Origin: Trichaptum fuscoviolaceum
Taxonomy: Eukaryota; Basidiomycota; Agaricomycetes; Hymenochaetales; Trichaptaceae
Assembly: GCA_910574455.1 (NCBI GenBank)
Contig: CAJSYZ010000004.1
Coordinates: 5,571,666-5,635,665, forward strand
Direction: 5' to 3'
Length of the DNA stretch: 64,000 nt
Numbering within the stretch: the first letter of the stretch is position 1; each line of letters begins with the position of its first letter. The notes beneath the pieces are model-generated. The model was not told where the DNA came from. It saw nothing but the letters and a program-made list of their open reading frames with translations, and did no database searches. Below, one piece after another: positions 20,160 through 30,552 of this stretch. The translations under genes were made by a program, and so were the position numbers.

Positions 20160-21953
20160 CAGCATCGGTTCCGAGTCAGACGAACAGCTACGGGTCTTCA
20201 ATTACAACACTCACGAGAAAGTGACTGCATTCGAGGCCCATCTTGATTACATTCGATGCCTGGTTGCTCATCCTGCTCTTAGCATTGTGTTGACGGGCTG
20301 CGATGATATGACCATCAAAGCATGGGACTGGGATAAAGACTGGCCCGGGAAGTGTATTCGGGTGCGTACATCCACCTCTTTGGAATCAGACCTCTCTAAT
20401 TAGCTCTGAAGATATTTGAAGGACACACGCACTACATTATGACCTTGTCTTCGACCCCAAGGACACCAATACCTTCGCCTCTTCTTGTCTTGACCGTACC
20501 ATGAAAATGTGGTCGCTCGGTTCCTCAACGTCGAATTTCACCCTCGAGGTACACGAGTAGGGCGACGTGAACTACATCAACTTCTACCCCGGTACAGACA
20601 AGCCGTATCTTGTCACGAGTGGTGACGACCGGACGAAAAAATATGGGACTATCAAGCAAAAGTTGTGTCCAGACGATGGAGGGGCACACCAACAACGTCT
20701 CGTTTGCCGTCTTTCATCCCAGCCTCCCTTTGATAGTCAGCGGTTCAGAGGATGGTATGATTAAGATCTGGAACTCGGCCACGTACCGCTCGGAAAACTC
20801 CTTGAGCTACGCTCTTGAGTGTGTATGGTGCATTGCTATCCGACCGCAGGGAAACGAGGTTGCCGTAGGGTACGACGAAGGTGTGGTCGTGGTCAAACTT
20901 GGCCGTGACGAGCCTTCCTACAGCATAAATCCTTCAGGCAAGCAAGTATACACCCGCAAGACAGTTGTCTTGTCCGCAGTCTCCAGGGTGCTGCGGAAGG
21001 CGGGACGCGCGAAGGACAACGCATCCCGCTGTCTGTGCGGGGACTCGGTACAACGGAAATTTTCGCGACTTCCCTTCAAAAATCGCCTAACGGGGGCTTC
21101 ATCACCGTGGTCGGAGATGGAGAGTACATTATCTCCATCGCACTGGTATGGAGAAACAAGACATTTGGCAGCGGCTCTTCGTTTGCATGGGCATCCGACT
21201 CCAACACCTGTCTGGGATAGACACAGGAGATGAGGGTGTTAAAGAGGCATTTGACGTTGTCGCAGAAATTTTTGAAAGGTATGATTTCTTGCTCACTCTA
21301 TCACTAGTCCTTCCATTGAACTTCACATTTTGGCGTCAAGATCTCAAAGTGGATTGGCAATAGCTTTATCTACACGAATGCCGCTAAGTGGCTTAACGAC
21401 CTGATTGGCAGTGAAACACAGATTGTAACACAAGTTTCCTCTCTTCATCCTCCTCGACTTCTACACACTGACATGGAACGATAGCTTTAAGTACCTGCTG
21501 GGCTACATCCCCGCTCACAACCGCGTTTATCTCGCCGATAGAGACATTAAAGTGTTTCCGGGTGAGTGCAATCTACATATTGATATGGAGGCTGCGGAGG
21601 AGATTCTGCCTACTATACCGAAAGAGCAGTGGAGTAAAGTCGCACGTTTCCTAGAAGCTCGGGGTACGTCTATGAGAATCATCGAATTCAACAGCAAAAC
21701 TGACTCAATTGCTATCCTTTTCACAGATCTTAAGGATCTCGCATTACAGGTTACAACAGACCCCGATCATAAGTTCAACCTTGCGCTTCATCTCGACGAT
21801 CTAGATGCGGAAGTTGGTGACCACGCGCTGGCCGTCTGGCGCTTCGACCTTGCACGGGAATGCTTTGAGAATGCGGGAGACACAAGTCTGCTCATTCTCT
21901 TCATGGTGGTAGGCAATCAGGATGGTCTCACGAACCTCCTGGCCTGTGTGTAG
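20160..21953 (+). pseudogene. Captured beta-prime-COP (coatomer subunit, Sec27/COPB2) pseudogene
   Basis: Successive pieces match the WD40 propeller and following region of beta-prime-COP, a COPI vesicle-coat subunit: LRVFNYNTHEKVTAFEAH, MTIKAWDWDKDW, LDRTMKMWSLGSST, YPGTDKPYLVTSGDDRT, CVQTMEGHTNNVSFAVFHP, DEGVVVVKLGRDEPSYS, LPTIPKEQWSKVARFLEARG, TDPDHKFNLALHLDDLD and LAVWRFDLARECFENAG. The N-terminus and C-terminus are missing. At least one intron is retained (20360-20403). A one-base deletion near 20442, a TAG at 20558-20560 and further shifts and internal losses break it. The retained intron shows capture from genomic DNA, not from mRNA. Confidence 0.9.
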
Positions 21954-21999
21954 TCCTGCTTGTGTAGTATAGATCAACTGTATAAAATGAAAATATGAG

Positions 22000-22338
22000 A
22001 ATACAACAACTTTTGAAACTTACATTACTGGCAATACTTCGCCGCAAGACAAGCATCTGAATTATATCACTCTTATAATAGTTATATATGCCTTCCGTGT
22101 GATTATATCACATTTTAGCTACATATATGATGGTCATAATTATGATAGTATACTTACAAGGGGACTATCAGCAAGATAGCAGTATTATAATGTCAGAATA
22201 AGTCTTACGGAGGATTATATTCCATCAAAAGCATTATAATATCTTATAATCACGGTACAAGACAGACACCATGTGATAATCTATAATAAGCATGACAGCT
22301 GAGTTATAATACCCGGAATCGTCCGGAATTATATATAA
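22000..22338. repeat. Right subterminal A/T-rich repeats of the gene-capturing element
   Basis: This zone has repeated ttataat, ggattata and cattataat motifs, mirroring the left zone, and then the 22-bp inverted repeat at 22339-22360. Confidence 0.6.
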
Positions 22339-22362
22339 GCTTTTTCCCTTTTTCCCGATGTG

Positions 22363-23278
22363 GAAAAAATTTGTTGCAACGGGTTCGACGCACAACGCGC
22401 CACGATCTGGCCGTCCGCCGAAAGCCACCCCTCGTGTTCGCCGTCGTCTTGTGCGCATTGTGAAAAAAAACCGCCGCCTCCCGCTGCGCGAAGTTGCGAA
22501 GTTGTTATCACCGCAACTGTCAACCTCAACCATTCGGAGTGTGATAGCCAGCGAAGGATTCCATCGGCGCAAAGCGCGTCGAGTGCCTTACCTTTCTCGG
22601 GCCCACAAGCAACAACGAGCAGCATGGGCAAAGCCAATTGCCCAATGGACCATGGAGCAATTTAGCAAAATTATCTGGTCAGATGAGTGCTATGTGCACA
22701 TTGGTGGCAACCCCGGATCAGTTTATGTCTCCCGCAGGCCAGATGAAGCTGATCTCGAGGAATGCTCTGCTCCAACATTTGAGCAGTCGTCTGTCAAGGT
22801 GATGGTATGGGCATGTGCTATGTTGGATAGCAAGGGCCCATTAATTGTGCTTGATTTTCCTGGTGGAAAGGGTGGCGGAATGAATTCAGATCGATACCAA
22901 GAACAAGTTCTCAATGGAAAGCTTCTGGACTATTATACAGAGAAGTCAGTAGAGCGGGGTCTGATCTTCTTTCAACAAGATAATGCCCGGTGCCACACAA
23001 GCAAATCAACGATGAACTGGCTTAATCGACATGGAATCAAGACTTTTGCACACCCTCCTTCGTCACCCGACATGAATCCAATGGAAAACATATGGTGGGA
23101 ACTTAAGCGGAGGATAAGGGCCCTACCACGCACTCCTACAAGTGTTGAGGAGCTCAAACGTGCAGTGGTGGAAGTATGGAATTCTCTTTCATTGGAGGAC
23201 ATTAACAAGTATGTGAGGTCTATGCCTCAAAGGGTCCAATCTGTTATTGCTGCACATGGTGGAAACACCCGGTTTTAA
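22363..23278 (+). pseudogene. Tc1/mariner transposase, C-terminal 304 codons with DDE domain
   Basis: The piece begins at the codon shared with 17730-17731 and runs open to the stop at 23276-23278. An ATG at 22358 inside the neighbouring inverted repeat could give a 306-residue product without the full DNA-binding domain. Visible are the second DNA-binding part with GSTHNAPRSGRPPK (GRPP AT-hook-like motif) and the catalytic triad contexts IIWSDECYV, FFQQDNARCHT and PPSSPDMNPMENIWW. Those are D, D and E with the mariner/Tc1 signature (D34E type by spacing). The catalytic core is complete. Because the first half of the DNA-binding domain is separated by 13.5 kb, no functional full-length enzyme is expected. 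Confidence 0.9.
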
Positions 23279-23422
23279 ATCTATGTCATTTTCTTTTCAT
23301 TTGGAACCTAGCACACTCCTTTTTATACTGGTATAATAATGGCATTCATTTGTTTTCAGTTTGCAGAGCAATGCAAGCCTCAAGGTGAAGAAAGAGCGAA
23401 AAAAAAGGTGTGACAGCGTGAC

Positions 23423-23449
23423 ATCACGGTCACTTTTTGTAACCGGTTG
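23423..23449. repeat. Tc1 right terminal inverted repeat
   Basis: The reverse complement begins CAACCGGTTACAAAAAGT and is followed by the TA duplication at 23450-23451. Confidence 0.9.
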
Positions 23450-23451
23450 TA

Positions 23452-24160
23452 TATTCACTTAATGGACCAGTCGGTAAGGTCAGTTGTTGCTCTATATTGG
23501 ACAACATAAATGACTGAACCAACCTACATTATACGTAGATATCCACCCGGCCATATGCGGTTTGCATCTTTTCCATGCCATAGGATCAGAATTTTCGCAT
23601 CTGTGTCAAGATGTCGCTCGGGATATAGTGGCAGACACATTGCGTAAAGCAGAACATCCGGTGTCATGTAGTATGTGTAGGTCGACTGCTTCGACATGCC
23701 AATACGGTGGTAGCAACTGCACCGCTTTTGATGAGACGGATAAACGTTCACCGCAGGTCATCTTTGGCGACGGAGACCTTTATCCGTCGACTTCAACTGA
23801 GTAAGCACTTCTTACGACTCTGTATTGCTGAAGCATACACACTGTCATGTCGTTTGATATGCTATCTGCGTCCGGGGATCTGAAGGGAAGAAGAGGGTTA
23901 CATACTCACACTATGAGCGTTTGGACAGAGGTGATATGCACTGGCGTTCTCTGTCGGTCAACTCGGGTCTAAGCACTAGAACAAACGAATCTCTTTTCAG
24001 CAGGGATGTACATATTGTATGTCAACAGCCGGTGTCTTTCAAGACTCAGTTGCAGATGGTCTATATGCAAGAAATGCTGTGGATGGATAAATGTTTAGAT
24101 AGCGAACGCAGTATAAAGAGTTGTGGTTCAAAGCACTCTGTACTCTCAGAGAAACACCAA
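23452..24160. repeat. Right flank of the Tc1 insertion, paralogous to about 38485-38700
   Basis: The text ttggacaacat, then ccggccatatgcgg, then ataggatcagaattttcgcatctgtgtcaagatg matches, in order, the segment following the empty site at 38.48 kb. Beyond about 23750 no further gene is recognised before the secreted protein gene at 24165. Confidence 0.6.
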
Positions 24161-24164
24161 AGCA

Positions 24165-24779
24165 ATGTTTTCCTTCGCAAAGCTCGCCTTCTTGTCCTCC
24201 TGCGCCTTAACCGCTGTAACGTCTGCAGTACCCAACGTGCCGCGCCAGATTGATCTTTTCCCACCACCGATAGGAGGTGTCCACATTGGTAACGGTGCGT
24301 TGTTGGACCATGACTCCTGTCTGCGATATTCTTTCTGATTTTGTGCATGCATAGCAACCACACTCGAACCTGGTCCTCTCGGAGCCTGTGGAGTCATGAT
24401 TGGCGCCAATGATTCAGCCGTCGGCGTCTCTCTTGATATCTTCAATAATTTCCCGTGAGGAACAATCTGATACTCCCTGTTAGATATTGCGCTGACTATG
24501 TTCTAGAGGAGCAAATCCGTCGGACCCTCACAACAACCCAATCTGTCAGCAGAACATCACTGCCAGCTGCACGTACTCTTACAAATAGCAACCGCATACA
24601 GTACCATTAACTATGATCATTTATTTCTAGTCAAAGGCAAGTCGGTCACTGTGCGTGTTGTCGACAGTTGCGCCGGCTGCGAGGAGTTCGACTTGAACCT
24701 CACCCCTGTTCCTTTCGATGACCTTTCTGGAACCCCTATTGGTCTCATCGAAGGAGTCGAATGGTTCTTTGATGAGTGA
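24165..24779 (+). CDS. Secreted RlpA-like double-psi beta-barrel (expansin-related) protein
   Basis: Exon 1 (from the ATG at 24165) encodes a clear signal peptide (KLAFLSSCALTAVTSA) and a short mature start. After a GT..AG intron, exon 2 has GPLGACGVMIGANDSAVGVS. Exon 3 has NPICQQNIT. The last block has VTVRVVDSCAGCEEFDLNLT and ends at the TGA at 24777-24779. The GACG block, the conserved Cys pairs and VVD.C.GC.EFDL.L are hallmarks of fungal RlpA-like or barwin-like small secreted proteins, often induced by stress or host contact and thought to act at the cell wall. By eye the last two exons do not join in the same phase with consensus sites, so either a splice site is misread or the copy carries a one-base frameshift. 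Confidence 0.65.
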
Positions 24780-24963
24780 TGGGCTCTGAGACAGAGATAT
24801 TCCGTTACGAAGTAGAAAGTGAACATGCATTAGTTGAGAGATACATGTGTAATGCGCATAGATGAGTTGCTTACCGAGAAACACATTTGAATAGTGACAC
24901 TGATTGTGTCCGATGAATGGCTACCAAGGAGTGACTAAAACATCACTATTTTTGTATGTGTGT

Positions 24964-25464
24964 TTATTGACGGTGGAAAACTAAACGCATATGTTCTCCC
25001 GGAAGGCCCTGGTCAGCCACGGATCGTGGAACAATGACATGCGACATGATAAAGCTTGAAGAGCCGTTGAAACTGGAACGCGAGGTGTAATCGAGGCTTG
25101 GCGAGTTCGAAGGCAAAAGAGCCGAGTTAGAATCGACTTCTTCTTGCTTCTTAGGGCTCTCATGCTCTACCCTTCTACCGACGCTCTTGGTGTGAATCAG
25201 AATGGTACGGTCCTCAATTTGTGGTTGGCTAGTTGTGTTGTAACTTGTAAGGGAGTGTTGCTTGGACATGGATTGGAGGACGATGATTGTCGCAAATGCC
25301 GGATGAAGATGGATCATGGTGGTGAGTGAGGGGAGAGAAGGTCCAAGGATGTGGGCGATGGGCACCTTAATAGCTGAAAGCAATGATCGGGAGGGTAGTG
25401 CGATGGGTGATGTGCCGTTCAACAAGAGAGAACTTTGGAAATGGAAGAACTTTGATACGGACAC
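24964..25464 (-). CDS. Hypothetical protein, 166 codons (weak)
   Basis: An uninterrupted minus-strand frame begins at 25464. It has a hydrophobic, Ser/Leu/His-rich first half and a polar tail with an ESPKKQEEVDS stretch. The composition would suit the end of a membrane protein with a cytosolic tail, but no family is recognised. A fragment similar to its first codons (FFHFQSSL) recurs at 33540-33500, which could mean a shared repeat and not a gene. Confidence 0.3.
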   Translation of the reverse strand: MSVSKFFHFQSSLLLNGTSPIALPSRSLLSAIKVPIAHILGPSLPSLTTMIHLHPAFATIIVLQSMSKQHSLTSYNTTSQPQIEDRTILIHTKSVGRRVEHESPKKQEEVDSNSALLPSNSPSLDYTSRSSFNGSSSFIMSHVIVPRSVADQGLPGEHMRLVFHRQ

Positions 25465-25544
25465 ATTGCCTTGGGCGCTTCTGATAATATTTCTGGCAGC
25501 CGCATCCTAGATGGATAATGACAAGAGATGTACTCTACTAGAGA

Positions 25545-25800
25545 GTAATCAGTAAGTTGAACGAACGTATACGGCAGCGCAACACACACCAGTTATGTTA
25601 ACGCCATACGAAGGTATTCGCCCAAGGCCACAGATTCAGCTAGTAACCCATCGCTGGCTTCGAGGAAAATCCGCCGCGGAACTGCGAGTGGGTTGCTAGG
25701 CAGGAGTTGAGCGGAAATGTGGATCGAAGTCGGCAAGAATGTCGAAATCTGTCGTAGCCTCGCTCGGGCTCTAAGTGGTCCGGCCCACTCAACGCAACTT
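25545..25800. repeat. Dispersed repeat B, copy 2
   Basis: It is similar to 1716-1930 and begins near agttgaacgaacgtatacgg. Function is unknown. Confidence 0.6.
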
Positions 25801-26580
25801 CGATCCTGGTTTGGACGATTCAGGAGAAGGAATGTTGTTGTCCACCGAGTTAAATGCTTCGAGAGGCATGGCCGGATGAAGAAGTCTCGATAGTTGAAGG
25901 AGCCTGAAAGCGCCATCATACACTCCGTCCTTTACGTCAACTTTTCACGGTCCTTCTTGCTTCTCTTCCCCAGTATCACCTCGCCTCGCCTCTCCCTGCT
26001 TGTTAACCACCTCTCCTGCATCCGTAGCCGCTTGATATTGCCTATGCCCGAGTTGCGCATTCAGCCATCCTCTCTTGCTGGGTAGATTGCGCCTTCCTAT
26101 GGTTAGCTGACGAGACAGGACGGAAGGCGAGCACAAGCTTAACGATACGCATCGCGCGCACGCGCACACTCGCCTTGGGTAGCTTGTCGCTCAACGATGG
26201 ACGATTGTGTCTCCCGACAGAGAGGTACTGCATTTCAGAGAGAGGGGGGGTGAGAAACGTGAGACTAAGGAGATAGCGGACGGACAGAAGTGAGCGCACC
26301 ATTTTGTCAGATGAACCACCTTTGCAATGTCCCTGCACTCGACTTTCGTCAAATATTTAAACTCCTCCACCGTCTGCTTGAGAAAAGGCATTTGCTTGAA
26401 GAATGGTATGTCGCGAATCGCAGACTGTGCATCATGGCCAGCCGAAATGGATTAAATATGTACCCAGTGAAAACGCTTCTCCGCGTGCACAATGCCGTTA
26501 GCGGAACAATTGTCACAGAAGCTAAGAGAGGTCAGCCTGGTCTCCCAGATTGATCGCTTGAGTCAACGACAGGCAACATG
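25801..26580. other. No clear gene; diverged piece of the 4.3-5.5 kb repeat at 26290-26400
   Basis: The minus strand near 26391-26290 (EFKYLTKVECRDIAKVVHLTKW) corresponds to the same position in the tandem units at 4.7 and 5.3 kb. This makes it a third copy, but its product is unrecognised. Confidence 0.35.
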
Positions 26581-26848
26581 ATTCCGAAGCGCCCGCCGCT
26601 GACTGCAGTGTTGAGTGCGGAGCTTGAGTCTGCGTCAGGATTTGACCGTGCTACAAGTTCAATAAAATTGAAATTGTTATAAATATTCGCAAATGGGCAG
26701 TACAGCATGGTAATTAAATAGTCAGGAATATATTAAATGAAACACCACAGAGAAGGCGGATGACAAAAGGTGGAACGGAAACAGCGCAGAGAAGACAGAA
26801 GGTTACGGAAATAATGTAGTGAGGATGGAACAATGTGAATTAGGATGA

Positions 26849-27322
26849 TTATGAAGTAGGTACGAAATGGGCAGAGGAAGGACGTATAGCATGGATTCCA
26901 CGTTGGATCTTGTACTGTAGTGAGGTCTGGTAAGGCCTGCGCATTGATTTGCGATACGAATAGCTGTAGGCGTGATGAGTCATCGACGCAGAAAGTATCA
27001 CAGACGGAACACACCTGGCCTGCTTGACCGTCTCCTCCGGGAAGTGCACCATCTGCGGTGGGGCCACGTAGTACATGATGAGTCGCCTGAACGTCTCCAT
27101 CCCGCTCTCCCGTCCAGTTCTCCGCCTCGACACTGCCAGCTCTGTCTCGAAGCGAGTCTTCTTCACCACCGGTTGTGTCGGATTCCTGCTACTCTGGGCG
27201 TCCACGCCGGAGGTAGGTGCTCGAGCGGTAAAAGCAGAAGGAGCGCGGGTGATTAAGCGTACGGTCTTGGTCACTGTACGACGCGTCGAGGAATACAGGT
27301 ACTCTCGGGTGTAAAAGAGCAT
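26849..27322 (-). CDS. Family A small protein, copy 2 (intact, one intron)
   Basis: The start is the ATG at 27322. Exon 1 is 27322-27015, the intron 27014-26964 (51 nt, GTGTGT...CTACAG), and exon 2 26963-26849, giving 140 residues. It is collinear with copy 1 at 5679-6155, differing by substitutions and a one-codon deletion. TRFETELAVSRRR, YYVAPPQMVHFPEE and SYSYRKSMRRPYQTSLQYK are preserved. Keeping the frame while third positions drift suggests selection on the protein since duplication. The upstream conserved block is at about 27400-27620. Confidence 0.6.
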   Translation of the reverse strand: MLFYTREYLYSSTRRTVTKTVRLITRAPSAFTARAPTSGVDAQSSRNPTQPVVKKTRFETELAVSRRRTGRESGMETFRRLIMYYVAPPQMVHFPEETVKQARCVPSVILSASMTHHAYSYSYRKSMRRPYQTSLQYKIQRGIHAIRPSSAHFVPTS

Positions 27323-27699
27323 GCGACGGTGCTGCTGGGCCTTTAAGCGACGTGCGGATTTAGGGGCGTAGCAGAAGGCAGACTATTATATAGATGACTG
27401 CAATCTTGATGAACTCGAGTTCTAAGCTGCGTCAAATAAAGTGACAGCGCCGCGACGGGCACGCAGACATGCTACATGGCAACGTGGAACCCGCATGCTG
27501 CTTCAAACAAACTTCAAGCTTGTTTCCGATCGACTAGTTGGGGTGGATGAGCAGCGAGAAGCAATGAAGAGGTTCTTGGCGAGAAAGGTTGAAGTATAGA
27601 TGACAGTGAAGACAGAAGACGACGACGACGACAACGACAGGGAATTCGGAGTTTCGGATGAAGATGTCACAGTTGTCACGCTTATCACAAGTGACATGC

Positions 27700-28100
27700 A
27701 GCCCATGTTCACTGCTCTTTCATCCGCTAAACTTTCCTTCGACTGCCCTCTATCTTAGCTGCTCGAATACAGTCTTAGCTCGCATCTGCCCTATTTAAAA
27801 GTGACAAGAATACTTGCGTACGGTGCCTGAGCCCAGTGAGCCGTTCTTCTCTTATACCTCTATGCATCACTTTCCTCGGTACTACGGTACGTTCTTGATA
27901 ACTTTTACGTGCTTGTTAAGTGCAAATTGCTGACTTTGTACATATTCGTGTGCTTAGATATAAGTATAGTTCTGAGGCCTATGCTCTCCGATACTTAAAC
28001 TGATGAGATGCTCAGTTGTGTGCTTTAGACGCTTTCAAGCGGGTATTTGTAGCAATTGACTTCATTTTTTTTCAAACGGATATTGATATTGGACCTAGAT
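27700..28100. other. No gene recognised
   Basis: Mixed A/T-rich sequence without a supportable frame. Confidence 0.4.
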
Positions 28101-28119
28101 GGTCTAGTAAGCATGCACT

Positions 28120-28612
28120 CTGAACTTCTATCCCAGCATTAACGATAACTCTGTATCTTCTTCTCTTGGAGCTATTAAAGGAGTTGTGAGTGATATCTTC
28201 CGAGAAGACAACCTTGAGCTTATTCAAGCAGCACTGTAAGTGTTAAAGGGACCGTATAACTAGTTCAGAGGCTCTCTGAAGTCTTCAACACGAACTAATT
28301 TGTTGGCGATTGTCTGGTTATCATCTCCCCCTAGTTTAACTCGCCACGAGTAGTCAATACATGGTGCTATCTTAGTACACTGTAAGCTTCCGCCTCCAAC
28401 TTCGGCTACTTATTACTGATTGCTCTGCTGACCATCTCTCAGCTCCAGATTTTTAACTCGTGGTCCAGGGAAAGTCAAGTACCGAAGTGTTCAAATAAGA
28501 GAACGAAGCGAGGCGGACCCTATGCCGTGGATGCCTGGGGTGATTAGCCCTCATGTTTCTGCCGTCAAAATCGGAACTCCATTGAACCCTGAGCTCAACG
28601 GTACAGTATCAT
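28120..28612 (+). CDS. Unrecognised gene fragment with introns
   Basis: The block SINDNSVSSSLGAIKG...IQAAL is followed by a consensus donor gtaagt at about 28238. A second block (about 28450-28610) reads GPGKVKYRSVQIRERS...MPWMPGVISPHVSAVKIGT and is followed by gtacag. The blocks read as exons of one gene. No family is recognised and no start is defined. The next element begins 90 bases downstream. Confidence 0.3.
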
Positions 28613-29117
28613 CTATCGTATAACGCACGAACTAGTAGATCCACTATGTTTAAGACGCTGACTAGGAATCTGGTGTGAGCACGTAACCGTAAGTCACGGG
28701 CCATCACAGAATCCGGCCACATATTATCCCTAGGCTATTCTCGGCCACCATGTGGCCTAATTAATGTAAATCTCAAATAATTAACGAAAATGAGGCATAT
28801 AGCATACCGTGAATTATCGGTTGACGACCGGGTTTGCAATAATCGTCCAATTGGCCGCAACATCTTTGTGTGAATTAAGCTTTACTTAAAAAGGTATTGT
28901 GGTCTCACACCTCATTATGAATATTTGTAGACATTACGGAGCATTATGATATTTTTCTTCCTTACAACTCATTACAGTTCCCTACGGAACTGTGAAGAAT
29001 TTTAATATTTGCTTCAATTATATGTAATTACAGACCTTCTATGTACTATAATCCAGTACAAGGGCCTTTAGCCATTCTCTTAGTTTATGGTGTGCACACA
29101 ATAATAGTTTAAAAGGC

Positions 29118-29487
29118 TTGGAAAATATATCATTGACACTCAAAGCTAAATACATACAGAACCACATGCTACATGGTCAGAACACTATTCCACGGGCCCG
29201 GATACGTGCACCCCGCCACCTCTGTCATGCCCGGCATCGTATCAACCGAATTCACCCACCCATTGCTGACGCTCAGCGTCTTCGGTGCATCGCTCACCGC
29301 CGTGCTGTCGATTCGTAGCGTGCTCACCGCGCCCGTCGCCGTGTCGTCGGCTGGAACTCAATATTTCCTCTGTCAGAGAGGGTGGGCACGCACCATGTAC
29401 GCGACTGGAGGAAGGCCGGATCGAGTGTGGGCGAGGCGACACCTCTGGTTTGCGAGGCGGCGTAGGTCTTGTCAAATTGGTTGGTGA
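29118..29487. other. Unassigned captured segment beside Clf1
   Basis: G/C-rich, codon-like sequence in an otherwise A/T-rich element suggests another captured exon. I cannot identify the source gene on either strand. Confidence 0.3.
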
Positions 29488-29539
29488 CTACACCATATCC
29501 CAATTTAATGGAGCTTAGCACAAGAGGAAAAGTTGACAA

Positions 29540-30552
29540 TGATATAGTACGTACACTCTTCGACCGTGTCACCCACTTCGTCGACCGTCCTTTGCTTGTG
29601 ACTGACAATGGGCATCATTGCCTGAATCTTCGAGACATCTGCAGGTGTTCCGTTCTTCTGCTCGAAGTCTCTCCATGCCTCCAGTAGAATAACGCGCTGC
29701 ACACAAATCAGCCACCTTCAAGAACATGAAATAAGCTGGCACATACCTCTTCTTTAAGGCCTCGTTCTTCGGATCCTTGTATGCCCTCTCGGTCGTGGGC
29801 CGGGGTCGGGTCGCCCTCCACCGTCCTCTCCTCGTCCTCCCTTGACGCCTGCTGACAGGAATCGGGCTCGCTTCAAATTGCGTACGCACACCAGACCTTG
29901 ACATGGCCACTCAAGCGCACCTACTTATACAAAGCTCTCGTACGCTGACGCTCGCCCTGCTCAAACTCGAAGTCGATGTACACCTTCCAAATGCATTCAG
30001 GGTACAGGAGCGGCTGCTGCGATGTGCCGAATTCGAGTATGGCTTGTGCTCCTCTGCGAGCGCCGTCTCGAACTGGGCGACCTGTATCCAGGTGGAGATG
30101 TTCGTTGGGTCGTATTTGATGTACTTTTTGTAGAGCGGTCAAGTTCTCGGAGCTGAAGATAATGTCAGATAACTATGAAATGAACAAGAGCGAAGGTAGT
30201 TACGTTGAGCTCAAGCTGGATATAGCCTTTGAAGAGCTTTTCTTAGGACACAAGGACGATACGACGACAAACGCCAATAGGACGGGCCCGATGAAGCAGA
30301 AGATATATGAGGCTGGCACGAAGCTAATGACAGCATCAGAGGGGAGCAATGGAGAAGTGGACACATCACATAACGAGGCTGGACAATCAATTCACTCCCT
30401 CGATGACAGGGCATGCCAATTGCATACCTTGTAGCCCGTCATACTCCATCTTCGCGAAAGCGCTAAACACCGCCTGTGCCTTCTTGATTTAAGTTCGGAA
30501 GGTATCTGAGCTTGTTCAGAGTGAAGTCGAGGATCTCCAAAGACGACATGGT
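29540..30552 (-). pseudogene. Captured Clf1/crooked-neck (Crn1) splicing-factor pseudogene
   Basis: The minus-strand pieces match the HAT-repeat pre-mRNA splicing factor Clf1: KKAQAVFSAFAKMEY (about 30490-30440), LYKKYIKYDPTNISTWIQVAQFETA (about 30142-30070), then CIWKVYIDFEFEQGERQRTRALY (29995-29930), AYKDPKNEALKKR (about 29795-29760) and VILLEAWRDFEQKNGTPADVSKIQAMM (29700-29620). The pieces lie in several frames, so the copy is frameshifted and incomplete at both ends. The intact protein is an essential scaffold of the Prp19-associated spliceosome. This copy cannot encode it. It sits inside the element at 28702-31102. Confidence 0.8.

Larger units (their letters stand above)
17732..22360. 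mobile_element. Gene-capturing DNA element with CATCGGG termini
   Basis: The element is 4629 bp with perfect 22-bp terminal inverted repeats (starting CATCGGGAAAAAGGG) at 17732-17753 and 22339-22360. The apparent target duplication is TG (17730-17731, 22361-22362). Removal with one TG restores the Tc1 frame. Subterminal zones of several hundred bases are A/T-rich with repeated CATTATG, TTATAAT and ATTACAGACATTAT motifs. The interior carries a protein-kinase pseudogene (minus strand) and a beta-prime-COP pseudogene (plus strand), and no transposase. It is therefore a non-autonomous, Pack-type element moved by an enzyme encoded elsewhere. Confidence 0.85.
8631..23449 (+). mobile_element. Tc1/mariner DNA transposon, interrupted by nested elements
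   Basis: The terminal inverted repeats are 8631-8657 and 23423-23449. They start CAACCGGTTACAAAAAGT and match at 26 of 27 positions. TA target-site duplications lie at 8629-8630 and 23450-23451. The transposase gene runs on the plus strand and is split into three pieces: 8744-8851, 17700-17731 and 22363-23278. Removing the two inserted elements with one TSD copy each leaves about 1340 bp and a continuous 351-codon frame, which is the normal size for this superfamily. Apart from the insertions I see no stop or frameshift in the transposase. It may therefore have been intact when it was hit. Confidence 0.92.

Noticed and set aside
17732..22360. Reading the target duplication of the CATCGGG element as AT instead of TG
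   Set aside because: Both are formally possible because the ends read CAT...ATG, but with AT the transposase would gain two extra codons in the helix-turn-helix; TG gives the expected spacing.
29173..29487. Short-chain dehydrogenase-like motif (PGIVSTEF) in the Clf1-carrying element
   Set aside because: Only a few residues fit, no Rossmann or catalytic Tyr-Lys motif is present, and the frame is short.
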